Source of the DNA: Flavimobilis massiliensis
GTDB taxonomy: Bacteria > Actinomycetota > Actinomycetes > Actinomycetales > Cellulomonadaceae
Length of the DNA: 64,000 nucleotides
Reading direction: 5' to 3'
Assembly: GCF_900240335.1 (NCBI RefSeq)
Contig: NZ_LT964979.1
Location: 2,108,001 to 2,172,000, forward strand
Shown: positions 29,654 to 38,279 of the stretch, one piece after another
Layout of the letters: each line of letters starts with the position of its first letter
How positions within the stretch are numbered: the stretch's first letter is position 1
The notes under the pieces: generated by a model
What the model saw: only the letters and a program-made list of their open reading frames with translations
What the model was told of the DNA's origin: nothing
The model's database searches: none
Translations under genes and position numbers: made by a program

Positions 29654-31443
29654 TGCGAGTCATGGCACAGATGACGATGGTGATGAACCTCGACAAGTGC
29701 ATCGGCTGCCACACGTGCTCGGTCACGTGCAAGCAGGCGTGGACGAACCGCTCCGGCATGGAGTACGTGTGGTTCAACAACGTCGAGACGCGGCCCGGCA
29801 TCGGGTACCCGCGCACGTACGAGGACCAGGACCGCTGGAAGGGAGGCTGGCAGCTCACCCGCGGCGGCCGGCTCAAGCTCCGGGCGGGCGGACGCCTCGC
29901 GAAGCTCGCGAGCATCTTCTCCAATCCCGTGCTCCCGGAGATCTCCGACTACTACGAGCCGTGGACGTACGACTACGACACGCTCATCTCCGCGCCCCAG
30001 GGCGAGCACACGCCCGTCGCCCGTCCCATGTCGCTCCTCACGGGCGACAACATGGCCATCACGTGGTCCGCGAACTGGGACGACAACCTCGGCGGCGCGG
30101 GCGAGACCATGCAGCAGGACCCGATCCTCGCCACCATGTCCAAGCGCGTCGAGGCCGAGTTCTCGCAGTCCTTCATGTTCTACCTGCCGCGCATCTGCGA
30201 GCACTGCCTCAACCCGTCGTGCGTCGCCTCGTGCCCGTCGGGCGCGATGTACAAGCGCGAGGAGGACGGCATCGTCCTCGTCGACCAGGACCAGTGCCGC
30301 GGCTGGCGCATGTGCGTCACCGGCTGCCCCTACAAGAAGGTGTACTTCAACCACAAGACCGGCAAGGCCGAGAAGTGCACGCTCTGCTACCCGCGCCTCG
30401 AGGTCGGCCAGCCGACCGTGTGCTCCGAGACGTGCGTCGGCCGCCTGCGGTACATCGGGCTCGTCCTCTACGACGCCGACAAGGTGCTCGAAGCCGCGAC
30501 CGTCCGCGACGAGAAGGACCTCCTCGACGCGCAGCGCGCCGTGTTCCTCGACCCCCACGACCCCGAGGTCGTCGCCGCAGCCCGCCGCGACGGCATCGCG
30601 GAGGACTGGATCGAGGCCGCGCAGAACTCCCCGTGCTGGGACCTCATCTCCCGCTACGAGATCGCGCTGCCCCTGCACCCCGAGTACCGGACGCTCCCCA
30701 TGGTCTGGTACGTGCCGCCGCTGTCGCCCGTCGTCGACGTCGTTACCGACTCCGGCAACGACGGTGAGGACGCGCCGACGCTCTTCCACGCGATCGACAA
30801 GCTCCGCATCCCCGTCGAGTACCTCGCCGGCCTCTTCAGCGCGGGCGACACCGCGCCCGTCGTGCAGTCCCTGCAGCGCCTCGCCGCGATGCGTGCGCAC
30901 ATGCGCAACGTCAACCTCGGGCTCGAGCAGGACCCGCTCATCGCCGAGTCCGTCGGCATGGACGGCGAGACGATCGAAGCGATGTACCGGCTCCTCGCGA
31001 TCGCCAAGTACGAGGACCGCTACGTCATCCCGACCGCGCACGCAGAGACGGCCCGCGAGCTCGAGATGCTCGGCCTCGACGAGCTCGACTCGGGCTGCTC
31101 GCTCGACCACGAGGGCGGCCCCGGCATGGGCGGCCCGCGCTTCGGATCCTCGAGCGGCACGCCGCTGCGCGCGACCGTCGAGAACTTCCACATCCTCCAG
31201 GAACGGCAGACCGCCGACGCGATCGACGAGCCGCGCTCCCGCGTCAACCTCCTCACGTGGGACGGGCAGGGCACGCCACCCGGCATGTTCCCCGAGCGTG
31301 AGGGCACCTCGCACCCGCACGGCGCGGCGCCCGGTGCGCCCGACCCCGACGGCGCGACGCCGCCGTCGGGCCCCGAACCAGGCTCCGACCCGGGCCCCGA
31401 GCCCGGCGCCTCGGCGATCCCCGAGGGAGGGCCGCGGCTGTGA
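29653..31443 (+). CDS. narH: Respiratory nitrate reductase beta subunit
   Basis: This 596-residue iron-sulfur protein relays electrons from NarI haem to NarG. It has four cysteine groups: CIGCHTCSVTC near the N terminus, CEHCLNPSCVASC, CRGWRMCVTGC and CTLCYPRLEVGQPTVC. The Trp in CRGWRMC replaces a Cys and marks the [3Fe-4S] cluster, as in other NarH proteins. The C-terminal 60 residues form a proline, glycine and acid-rich tail (for example PPSGPEPGSDPGPEPGASA) that is longer than in E. coli and probably unstructured. The start overlaps the narG stop, and the stop overlaps the narJ GTG by 4 bases. Confidence 0.97.
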   Translation: MRVMAQMTMVMNLDKCIGCHTCSVTCKQAWTNRSGMEYVWFNNVETRPGIGYPRTYEDQDRWKGGWQLTRGGRLKLRAGGRLAKLASIFSNPVLPEISDYYEPWTYDYDTLISAPQGEHTPVARPMSLLTGDNMAITWSANWDDNLGGAGETMQQDPILATMSKRVEAEFSQSFMFYLPRICEHCLNPSCVASCPSGAMYKREEDGIVLVDQDQCRGWRMCVTGCPYKKVYFNHKTGKAEKCTLCYPRLEVGQPTVCSETCVGRLRYIGLVLYDADKVLEAATVRDEKDLLDAQRAVFLDPHDPEVVAAARRDGIAEDWIEAAQNSPCWDLISRYEIALPLHPEYRTLPMVWYVPPLSPVVDVVTDSGNDGEDAPTLFHAIDKLRIPVEYLAGLFSAGDTAPVVQSLQRLAAMRAHMRNVNLGLEQDPLIAESVGMDGETIEAMYRLLAIAKYEDRYVIPTAHAETARELEMLGLDELDSGCSLDHEGGPGMGGPRFGSSSGTPLRATVENFHILQERQTADAIDEPRSRVNLLTWDGQGTPPGMFPEREGTSHPHGAAPGAPDPDGATPPSGPEPGSDPGPEPGASAIPEGGPRL

Positions 31444-32228
31444 GCGCCCCCGCACCCACGCTCTGGCAGCGCGTCACCGGACGCGCCCCGCTGCCCGCGG
31501 GGCCGCCCGAGCCCGTCACCTCCGTGCCGCCCGCCTCGACCGCGCCCCGGCGCGGCGGACGCACCGAGCCGCTGCCGTTCCTCGACCCCGTCGACCTGCC
31601 CGACGAGCTGCGGCGCGCGACCCACATGGCCGTCGCGCTGCTCCTCGACTACCCCGACGCGTCCTACGACGAGCGCCTCGGCGCCGTCGAGGCGACCGCG
31701 TCCGCACTCCCCGCCGTCATCGGCGACGACCTGCGCACGCACGTCGCCGCCGTCCGCGAGTGGGGCGTCGACCGCACGCAGATCCACTACGTCGAGACCT
31801 TCGACCAGAAGCGCCGCTGCGCCCTCCACCTCACGTACTACTCGTCGGGCGACACGCGCCGGCGCGGCATGGCGCTCGTGACGTTCGCCGAGGCGTTCGC
31901 CGCGTGCGGCTGGGAGCTCGGCGACGACGACCTGCCCGACTACCTGCCGAGCGTCCTCGAGCTCTCCGCACGCGAGGGCGGACCGATCGTCGACATGCTG
32001 CTCGCGACCCACCGCGAGGGCGTCGAGCTCCTGCGGTCCGCGCTCCACCACGTGCGCAGCCAGTACCGGCACCTGCTCGACGCGCTGTGCCGCACGCTCC
32101 CGCAGGTCGACGACGCCGCCGCCGCGCGGTTCGTCGACCTGCTCTCCGCTGGACCGCCCCAGGAGATGGTCGGCCTCGGCGGCACCCTCCTCCCGTTCCC
32201 GTCCGTCCGCCCGGAGGCGACGCCATGA
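31440..32228 (+). CDS. narJ: Nitrate reductase assembly chaperone NarJ
   Basis: This 262-residue helical chaperone of the TorD/NarJ family binds immature NarG and lets the molybdenum cofactor and FS0 cluster be inserted before the complex docks on NarI. The core has the family residues LLLDYPDASYDERLGAVE, the QIHYVETFDQKRRCALHLTYYSSGDTRRRG block and PDYLPSVLEL. A Pro-rich N-terminal extension of about 45 residues precedes the conserved part. It starts with a GTG that overlaps the narH stop by 4 bases. Its own stop overlaps the narI ATG by 4 bases, so it is strictly coupled within the operon. Confidence 0.94.
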   Translation: MSAPAPTLWQRVTGRAPLPAGPPEPVTSVPPASTAPRRGGRTEPLPFLDPVDLPDELRRATHMAVALLLDYPDASYDERLGAVEATASALPAVIGDDLRTHVAAVREWGVDRTQIHYVETFDQKRRCALHLTYYSSGDTRRRGMALVTFAEAFAACGWELGDDDLPDYLPSVLELSAREGGPIVDMLLATHREGVELLRSALHHVRSQYRHLLDALCRTLPQVDDAAAARFVDLLSAGPPQEMVGLGGTLLPFPSVRPEATP

Positions 32229-32971
32229 GTGCGACCGACATCCTGCTGTGGGGCGTCCTGCCCTACGTCGTCACCGCCGTGTTCGTCGTCGGGCACGTGT
32301 GGCGCTACCGCTACGACCAGTTCGGGTGGACGACCCGCTCGAGCGAGGTCTACGAGAAGAAGCTCCTGCGCTGGGGCTCGCCGATGTTCCACGTCGGCGT
32401 GCTCATGGTCGCCGGCGGGCACGTCGTCGGGCTGCTCATCCCGCGCGAGTGGCTCTACGCGATCGGCATCGACGAGCACATGTATCACCTCGGCGCGACC
32501 TGGCTCGGGACGTTCGCGGCGGTCCTCACCGTCGTGGGCCTCGCGATCCTCATCTACCGGCGTCGCCGCACCCGCTCGGTGTTTCTCGCGACGACGCGCA
32601 TGGACAAGCTCATGTTCGTGGCGCTCGGCGCCGCGATCGCGTTCGGCACGGCCGCGACCGTCGTCGAGCAGATCATCGGCGGCGGCTACAACTACCGCGA
32701 GACGATCTCGCCGTGGATCCGCTCCGTCATGTACTTCCAGCCGGACGTCGCGCTCATGGACGGCATCCCCGTGCTCTTCGCGCTCCACGTCGTCTCGGGG
32801 CTGCTGCTCCTCGCGCTGTGGCCCTTCACGCGGCTCGTCCACGTGTGGTCGGCGCCCGTCGGCTACCTCGTGCGGCCGTACATCGTCTACCGCTCGCGCG
32901 ACGCCCAGCAGGGCATGCGCGAGGGCCGTCCCGGCTGGGACCCGGTCGAGACGCGCTCGCGCAAGCGGTGA
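32225..32971 (+). CDS. narI: Respiratory nitrate reductase gamma subunit (cytochrome b)
   Basis: This 248-residue membrane subunit takes electrons from menaquinol and passes them through two b-type haems to NarH. Five hydrophobic helices are visible. The first reads ILLWGVLPYVVTAVFVVGHVWRY, and His residues that can hold haems are in PMFHVGVLMVAGGHVVGLLIP and in VLFALHVVSGLLLLALWPFTRLVHVW. The family motif YRYDQFGWTTRSSE follows the first helix. The ATG overlaps the narJ stop by 4 bases. The stop lies 13 bases before the moeZ ATG, so cofactor synthesis continues in the same transcript. Confidence 0.96.
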   Translation: MSATDILLWGVLPYVVTAVFVVGHVWRYRYDQFGWTTRSSEVYEKKLLRWGSPMFHVGVLMVAGGHVVGLLIPREWLYAIGIDEHMYHLGATWLGTFAAVLTVVGLAILIYRRRRTRSVFLATTRMDKLMFVALGAAIAFGTAATVVEQIIGGGYNYRETISPWIRSVMYFQPDVALMDGIPVLFALHVVSGLLLLALWPFTRLVHVWSAPVGYLVRPYIVYRSRDAQQGMREGRPGWDPVETRSRKR

Positions 32972-32984
32972 GACGCTGGGCGGC

Positions 32985-34361
32985 ATGACTTTTGTGGGAA
33001 CGCCCGCCGCGCCCGGGGCGGCCAGGGCCGCCTCGGCAGGCGCCGCCGCACCCGGGACGGTCCGCGCCCCGGGGCCGCGGCGGCTCGGGCCGCTCGTCGA
33101 GCCCGGGCCCGCACTCACCGGCGCACAGGCCGAGCGCTACGCGCGGCACCTCGTCCTGCCCGAGATCGGGGCAGAGGGGCAGCGACGTCTCCTCGGCGCG
33201 CGGGTCCTCGTCGTCGGGGCGGGCGGCCTCGGCTCACCCGTCCTGCTATACCTCGCGGCCGCAGGCGTCGGCACGCTCGGGATCGTCGACGACGACGTCG
33301 TCGACCTCTCCAACCTCCAGCGCCAGGTCATCCACGGGACCGTGGACGTCGGCCGCAGCAAGGTCGACTCCGCCGCCGACGCCGTGCGCGCCCTCAACCC
33401 CGACGTCACCGTCGTCACGCACGACGTGCGCCTCGGGCCCGACAACGCGCTGGCGATCCTCGGCGGGTACGACCTCGTCGTCGACGGCGCCGACAACTTC
33501 GCGACCCGCTACCTCGTCGGCGACGCGTGCGCCGAGCTCGGCCTGCCCTGCGTGTGGGGCGCCGTCCTCGGCGGGCACGGGCAGGTCTCGACGTTCTGGG
33601 CCGCGCCGCCCGGCGGCGACGGCGTCGAGTACCGCGACGTGTTCGACGTGCCGCCACCGCCCGGGAGCGTCGCGAGCTGCTCGACGGCCGGCGTCCTAGG
33701 CGCCGTGTGCGCGGCCGTCGGCTCGATGCTCACGCTCGAGGTCGTGCGGCTCGTCTGCGGCGGGCCCTCGCTGCTCGGGCGGCTGCTCGTGCTCGACGCG
33801 TGGGGATCGTCGTGGCGGGAGCTCGCCGTGTCCGGGACTCCTGGGGGGCGGCCTCTCGGGAGGGACCTGCATGCGACCGTCGCGGCGTGCGGGGTGCCCG
33901 CGGGGGTGTCGCGGGGGACAGGGGAGACCGTCGTGCACGCGGGCGGGGCTCTCGCGGGGCTCGGACCGGGAAGTGGAGCCGGCGCTGACGGCGTACACGT
34001 TGCGTCTGGCGCGCCCGGGGTCCTGGTCCCCAGCGTCGACGTCGACGCGCTCGCGGACCTGCTCGTGGTCGGTGCCTGCGACGTCGTCGACGTGCGCTCA
34101 CCCGAGGAGTTTGCCGCCTACGGCATCGCCGGCACGCGGTCTGTGCCGCTCGAGAAGTTCGAGGACGGCACGGCGTTCGTTGGGCCGGGCGCCGTGCGCA
34201 CGCCGCTCGTCGTCCTGTGCGAGCTCGACGCGCGCGCCCAGCGCGCCGCGACCCTCGCCCGCGAGGCCGGTATGGCCGACGTGCGGGCGGTCACGGGCGG
34301 CGTCGTCGCATGGCACGCGACGGGACGCGAGGTCGTGGGGGCGGAGGGCTCTGGCGGTTGA
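32985..34361 (+). CDS. moeZ: MoeB/MoeZ-like adenylyltransferase-sulfurtransferase with rhodanese domain
   Basis: This 458-residue protein has an N-terminal E1-like domain (ERYARHLVLPEIGAEGQRRL, then VLVVGAGGLGSPVLLYLAAAGVG) and a C-terminal rhodanese domain (about 350-455). The family adenylates the C-terminal Gly-Gly of MoaD or ThiS-like proteins and helps place sulfur on it for molybdopterin formation. The ATP-site Arg finger and D/N residues are present (DLSNLQRQVIHG). The pair of CxxC zinc motifs usual in MoeB is not seen: the place before PPPPG reads EYRDVFD. The rhodanese loop reads LCELDARAQRAA, so the Cys is kept but the loop is unusual. The partner MoaD is encoded at 38276. Loss of zinc may change stability, not the reaction (inference). 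Confidence 0.85.
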   Translation: MTFVGTPAAPGAARAASAGAAAPGTVRAPGPRRLGPLVEPGPALTGAQAERYARHLVLPEIGAEGQRRLLGARVLVVGAGGLGSPVLLYLAAAGVGTLGIVDDDVVDLSNLQRQVIHGTVDVGRSKVDSAADAVRALNPDVTVVTHDVRLGPDNALAILGGYDLVVDGADNFATRYLVGDACAELGLPCVWGAVLGGHGQVSTFWAAPPGGDGVEYRDVFDVPPPPGSVASCSTAGVLGAVCAAVGSMLTLEVVRLVCGGPSLLGRLLVLDAWGSSWRELAVSGTPGGRPLGRDLHATVAACGVPAGVSRGTGETVVHAGGALAGLGPGSGAGADGVHVASGAPGVLVPSVDVDALADLLVVGACDVVDVRSPEEFAAYGIAGTRSVPLEKFEDGTAFVGPGAVRTPLVVLCELDARAQRAATLAREAGMADVRAVTGGVVAWHATGREVVGAEGSGG

Positions 34362-34781
34362 GTCCCGGCGGGGCCAGACGTCGCGGACCTTGCATCGAGC
34401 TGTGCTCCGGTCATCGATCTGCGCGGGGGCCCCGGGAGCGTCCGCCGCGTGGGCCGGACGCGATCAGCGTGCTGCGGCGTTCCTGCCCAGGCGTTCGACG
34501 AGGCGGAGGGCAGAGGCATCGAGGTGCCGCCTGCCAAGCGTCGACTGAGGCCAATGTGTCGCGAATCCGCTCTCTGCATGCACTTTGGCGTGCTGAGCGT
34601 CAAAGTGCATGCAGAGTGCGGAAACGGATGCATATGGCTCTGAAGGGGAGGGGCCGGGCCAGGGGGTGCGGCCCGAGAGCTGGCTGTGGGAGTGAGGGCG
34701 GGGCAGTGGGGTGCGGTCCACGAGCGGGTAGCGAGCGGGTCGCGAGTGTGCGTCCGGGTCGTCAGTGCGGGCGCGGACGCG
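34362..34781. other. Intergenic region between convergent moeZ and mog
   Basis: 420 bases hold one large hairpin (34566-34622, listed separately). A minus-strand coding-like end (LGRRHLDASALRLVERLGRN, then AAAR and a stop near 34464) has no start of its own and may be a gene relic. No complete gene is recognised. Its right part, after 34640, is G-rich with repeated GCGGGT and shows nothing else. Confidence 0.4.
34566..34622. repeat. Large single hairpin with ATGCAT-rich arms
   Basis: Arms CTCTGCATGCACTTTG (34572-34587) and CAAAGTGCATGCAGAG (34601-34616) are perfect complements around a 13-nt loop. Five more pairs (TCCGC/GCGGA) extend it across one T/T mismatch. Its 13-nt loop is the same size as in the 41-nt elements, but the arms are unrelated. 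Confidence 0.75.
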
Positions 34782-35258
34782 TCAGTGCGTGCGGCCCGCG
34801 AGCTGGTCGAGGGCGTGGGGGAGGACCGGACCGAGCACGCGGACGGCGTCGCGCGCCGCGCCCGTCGAGCCCGCGACGTTGACGACGAGCGTGTGGCCGA
34901 CGACGCCCGCGATACCGCGCGAGAGGACCGCCGCCGGGATGCCGCGCGCGAGACCGTCGGCCCGGAGCAGCTCCGCGAGGCCCGGAACCGGACGCTCGAC
35001 GACCGTCGCCGTGGCGTCGGGCGTGAGGTCGCGCGGGCCCAGGCCCGTCCCGCCCGTCGTGACGACGACGTCGACGCCCGCCCGCACCGCGTCGAGCAGC
35101 GCGGCGCGCACCGCGTCGCCGTCGGGCACGATCGTCGCGTCCGGGACCTCCAGGCCCAGGGCGCGCAGGCCCGCGACGAGGATCGGCCCGGAGCGGTCCT
35201 CGTAGACGCCCGCCGACGCGCGGTCGCTCACCGTGACGACGCGCGCTGACCCAGCCAT
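34782..35258 (-). CDS. mog: Molybdopterin adenylyltransferase (Mog/MoaB family)
   Basis: This 158-residue MogA/MoaB-fold enzyme adenylates molybdopterin to prepare it for molybdate insertion by MoeA. The molybdopterin-binding signature VVTTGGTGLGPRDLTPDAT occurs at about residues 65-83. The N-terminal VVTVSDRASAGVYEDRSGPIL block is typical. The C-terminal SRGIAGVVGHTLVVNVAGS segment completes the pocket. The start at 35258 shares one base with the moaC stop (TGATG). It is the last of three genes, moeA-moaC-mog, transcribed leftward. Whether it should be called mog or moaB cannot be told, but only one such gene is present here. Confidence 0.92.
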   Translation of the reverse strand: MAGSARVVTVSDRASAGVYEDRSGPILVAGLRALGLEVPDATIVPDGDAVRAALLDAVRAGVDVVVTTGGTGLGPRDLTPDATATVVERPVPGLAELLRADGLARGIPAAVLSRGIAGVVGHTLVVNVAGSTGAARDAVRVLGPVLPHALDQLAGRTH

Positions 35259-35746
35259 CAGCGCGACCAGTCGCCCGAGCGGCCGCCGCTCTTCGCCTCG
35301 ACGCGCACGTCCGTGATCGTCGCGAGCTTGTCGACCGCCTTGATCATGTCGACGAGCGCGAGCCCCGCGACGGACACGCACGTGAGCGCCTCCATCTCGA
35401 CGCCCGTCCGGTCCGCGGTGCGCACCGTCGCCGTGATGGCGACGCCGTCGTCCTCGACGACGAGGTCGACCTTGACGCCGTGGATCGCGATGGGGTGGCA
35501 CAGGGGCACGAGGTCCGGCGTGCGCTTGGCCGCCGCGATGCCTGCGATCCGCGCGACCGCGAGGGCGTCACCCTTGGGCATGCCCCCGCCGCCCAGCAGG
35601 CCGACGACCTCGGGGGAGACGAGCACGCGGCCCGTCGCCGTCGCCGTGCGCACGGTCACGGGCTTCTCGGCGACGTCGACCATGCGAGCAGCGCCGCTCG
35701 CGTCGACATGGGTGAGGCGGGGAGAGTCGGGCGTCGGGGAGGTCAT
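35258..35746 (-). CDS. moaC: Cyclic pyranopterin monophosphate synthase MoaC
   Basis: This 162-residue enzyme makes cyclic pyranopterin monophosphate from the product of MoaA, the first committed step of molybdenum cofactor synthesis. Family blocks are LTHVDASGAARMVDVAEKPVTVRTA, KGDALAVARIAGIAAAKRT and the DLVPLCHPIAIHGVKVDL motif. Then come TGVEMEALTCVSVAGLALVDM and a C-terminal EAKSGGRSGDW that matches the KSGGKSG active-site loop with one Lys changed to Arg. Length is usual. The ATG overlaps the moeA stop by 4 bases, and its own stop overlaps mog. Confidence 0.95.
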   Translation of the reverse strand: MTSPTPDSPRLTHVDASGAARMVDVAEKPVTVRTATATGRVLVSPEVVGLLGGGGMPKGDALAVARIAGIAAAKRTPDLVPLCHPIAIHGVKVDLVVEDDGVAITATVRTADRTGVEMEALTCVSVAGLALVDMIKAVDKLATITDVRVEAKSGGRSGDWSR

Positions 35747-36915
35747 GCCTCATCCTCCCGCAGGTCGAGCACGTCGACCATCGACCCCGCCGCGAGGTCC
35801 GTGACGTCCGCGGGCACGACCGCGAGCCCGTCGGACGCGGCGAGCGCCCCGAGCAGGTGCGAGCCGCGACCGCCGACCGGTGTCGCCTCGGGCAGGCCGT
35901 CCGACCACGTGAGCGCGACGCGCACGTACTGCTCCTTGCCCGGGGGCGAGGTGAGCGGGGCCGTGAGCGTCGCGCGCACACGCCGTCGCGTGAGCGACGC
36001 GGCACCCGCGAGGCGCCGCAGCAGCGGCCGCACGAAGACCTCGAACGACACGTACGAGCTCACCGGGTTGCCCGGCAGCCCCACGACGACGGCGCCCGAC
36101 GGCAGCGTGCCGACCGCCTGCGGACGCCCGGGCTGCATGCGCACGTGCACGAGCTCGAGGTTCTCGGCGAGCGCGTCGCGCACGACGTCGAACTCGCCGA
36201 CCGACACCCCGCCGCTCGTCACGACGACGTCCGCCGCGAGGTGTGGGTCCGTGAGCAGGGCGCGCAGCGCGGCGACGTCGTCGGGCACCGTCCGCACCGT
36301 CACCGCCGCGCCCGCCGCGCGCGCGAGCGCCGCGAGCTGGACGGAGTTCGACTCGAAGATCGCGCCGTGCGGCAGGCTCTCCCCGACCGCGACGGAGCCG
36401 GGCGCGACAAGCTCCGAGCCCGTCGAGACAACAAGGACGCGCGGGCGCCTGCGCACCGGCAGCGTCGCGTGACCCGTCGCGGCCGCAAGCCCGAGGCGCG
36501 CCGCCGTGAGGACCTCGCCCGCGCGCAGAACCGTCGCGCCCGCCGCGACGTCCTCGCCGCGGCGGCGGATGTTCGCGCCGGCCGGCACGGGCTCGAGAAC
36601 CGTCACCGCGTCCCGGCCCGCGTCGGTGCGCTCGCCCTGCACGACCGTGTCCGCGCCCGACGGCACCGGAGCACCCGTCATGATGCGCACCGCCACACCC
36701 GGGACGAGCGTGAGGTCGCGCGGGTCGCCCGCCGGGACGACGTCGACGACGGGGAGGGTGCCCGTGCCGAGTCGCTCACCGTGGGCCCCCGTGAGATCCG
36801 CGTGCCGCAGCGCGTACCCGTCCATCGCTGAGTTGTCCCACGGCGGCAGGTCGACGAGCGAGGTGACGTCGGCGGCGAGGACGCGGCCGAGCGCGGCGAC
36901 GTCGGCCGGGATCAC
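35743..36915 (-). CDS. moeA: Molybdopterin molybdenumtransferase MoeA (5' end unresolved)
   Basis: MoeA inserts molybdate into adenylated molybdopterin. The protein has family blocks VDLPPWDNSAMDGYALR, GAPVPSGADTVVQGE, RRRGEDVAAGATVLRAGE and VVVTSGGVSVGEFD, and the C-terminal beta domain. The first ordinary start in frame is the GTG at 36915 (VIPADVAALGRVLAADV). However, upstream the same frame stays open to about 37064 and reads TPAEHAAAVLALGAPLPAE, which matches the usual MoeA N terminus, and it has no ATG, GTG or TTG. A good GTG (37069) begins the neighbouring frame, and a 21-bp tandem repeat lies between the two. Either the sequence has an indel in that repeat, or an unusual start such as CTG is used. 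The MoeA activity is otherwise expected. Confidence 0.85.
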   Translation of the reverse strand: MIPADVAALGRVLAADVTSLVDLPPWDNSAMDGYALRHADLTGAHGERLGTGTLPVVDVVPAGDPRDLTLVPGVAVRIMTGAPVPSGADTVVQGERTDAGRDAVTVLEPVPAGANIRRRGEDVAAGATVLRAGEVLTAARLGLAAATGHATLPVRRRPRVLVVSTGSELVAPGSVAVGESLPHGAIFESNSVQLAALARAAGAAVTVRTVPDDVAALRALLTDPHLAADVVVTSGGVSVGEFDVVRDALAENLELVHVRMQPGRPQAVGTLPSGAVVVGLPGNPVSSYVSFEVFVRPLLRRLAGAASLTRRRVRATLTAPLTSPPGKEQYVRVALTWSDGLPEATPVGGRGSHLLGALAASDGLAVVPADVTDLAAGSMVDVLDLREDEA

Positions 36916-36988
36916 CTCGGCGGGCAGCGGGGCGCCGAGCGCGAGGACCGCGGCCGCGTGCTCGGCCGGGGTGCGCGTCGGGCGGGGC

Positions 36989-37042
36989 GCGTCGAGGCGC
37001 TGCGCTGGGGCGTCGAGGCGCAGCGCGGGGGCGTCGAGGCGC
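36989..37042. repeat. 21-bp tandem repeat at moeA 5' end
   Basis: The segment GCGTCGAGGCGC recurs at 36989, 37010 and 37031 with period 21, giving two full units and a part. It lies between the apparent GTG in one frame and the MoeA-like coding in another, so an indel here can explain the broken start. A 21-bp unit keeps frame when it gains or loses whole copies, but a single base would shift it. Confidence 0.7.
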
Positions 37043-37172
37043 GGGAGTGGCGGCGTCGGAGGGGCTCACGGCGCCAACCTACTCGGCGCCACCGACACCG
37101 CGCAGGGGCGCCACCGGGTTTTTCCACGGGCGGCGCCGGGCAGATGTCGGAGGCGCCTCCTAGACTGGCGGC

Positions 37173-38279
37173 GTGGCGGACCTCACCTCGACCGACCATC
37201 CCGCGCAGGCGCCCGGCGCCGCACGCGACGGGGCGAGCCTCGGCGAGGTCGTACGGCCCGCCGACCCCGGTCTCGTCGATCGCTTCGGGCGTCGCGCCGT
37301 CGACCTGCGCGTCTCGCTCACCGACCGCTGCAACCTCCGCTGCACGTACTGCATGCCGGCGGAGGGCCTCGAGTGGACGCCCACCGAGCAGATGCTCACC
37401 GACGACGAGATCTCACGGCTCGTGCGCATCGCCGTCGAACATCTCGGGGTGACCGAGGTGCGCTTCACGGGCGGCGAACCGCTCCTGCGGCGCGGCCTCG
37501 AGGACATCGTCGCGGCGACGCACGCGTTGCGGACCCCCGACGGCGCCCGCGTGCCGACGTCCCTCACGACGAACGGCCTCGGCCTCGACCGGCGCGCCCG
37601 CGCGCTCGCGGACGCCGGCCTCACGCGCGTCAACGTCTCCGTCGACTCCCTCGACGCCGCGCGCTACGCGCAGCTCACCCGCCGCGACCGCCTCCACGAC
37701 GTCCTCGCGGGGCTCGACGACGCCGAGGCCGTCGGATTCGCGCCCATCAAGGTCAATGCCGTGCTCGTCCGCGGCATCAACGACGACGAGGCGCCCGCGC
37801 TGCTCGACTGGGCGCTCGCACGCGGCTTCGAGCTGCGGTTCATCGAGCAGATGCCGCTCGGCCCGCACGGCACGTGGGTGCGCGAGGACATGGTGACGGC
37901 CGACGAGATCCTCGCGTCCCTCACCGCCGCGCACACCCTCGAGTCCGAGGGCGCCGCCGCGCGCGGGGGAGCGCCCGCCGAGACGTGGCGCGTCGTGCGC
38001 GACGGCGTCGTCGTCGGACGCGTCGGCGTCATCGGCACCGTCACCCGGCCCTTCTGCGGCGCGTGCGACCGCACGCGGCTCACCTCCGACGGACAGGTCC
38101 GGACGTGCCTCTTCGCACGTGAGGAGACCGACCTGCGCGCGCTCCTGCGCGGCGGCGCTCCCGACGACGCGCTCGCAGACGCGTGGCGCGGCGCGATGTG
38201 GGGCAAGAAGGCCGGCCACGGCATCGACGACGACGGCTTCCTGCAGCCGCAACGACTCATGAGCGCGATCGGGGGATGA
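37173..38279 (+). CDS. moaA: GTP 3',8-cyclase MoaA
   Basis: This 368-residue radical SAM enzyme converts GTP to 3',8-cyclo-7,8-dihydro-GTP. The N-terminal radical SAM cluster motif is CNLRCTYC (C-x3-C-x2-C). The C-terminal second [4Fe-4S] cluster has FCGACDRTRLTSDGQVRTCLF. TGGEPLLRRGL holds the SAM-binding Gly-Gly-Glu. An N-terminal extension of about 35 residues precedes the conserved core. The C-terminal GG tail ends SAIGG, like other MoaA proteins whose GG tail is needed for activity. The start is a GTG at 37173. It is divergent from moeA, and its stop overlaps moaD by 4 bases. Confidence 0.95.
   Translation: MADLTSTDHPAQAPGAARDGASLGEVVRPADPGLVDRFGRRAVDLRVSLTDRCNLRCTYCMPAEGLEWTPTEQMLTDDEISRLVRIAVEHLGVTEVRFTGGEPLLRRGLEDIVAATHALRTPDGARVPTSLTTNGLGLDRRARALADAGLTRVNVSVDSLDAARYAQLTRRDRLHDVLAGLDDAEAVGFAPIKVNAVLVRGINDDEAPALLDWALARGFELRFIEQMPLGPHGTWVREDMVTADEILASLTAAHTLESEGAAARGGAPAETWRVVRDGVVVGRVGVIGTVTRPFCGACDRTRLTSDGQVRTCLFAREETDLRALLRGGAPDDALADAWRGAMWGKKAGHGIDDDGFLQPQRLMSAIGG

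Noticed and set aside
27406..31443. Fusion of a narG-region frame with narH as one 1345-residue protein
   Set aside because: Only the part from 29653 is protein-like (narH). The upstream residues are an off-frame reading of narG.
37080..37172. Molybdenum cofactor riboswitch before moaA
   Set aside because: The spacer is under 100 bases and shows no such multi-stem fold, and no aptamer-like pattern was recognised.
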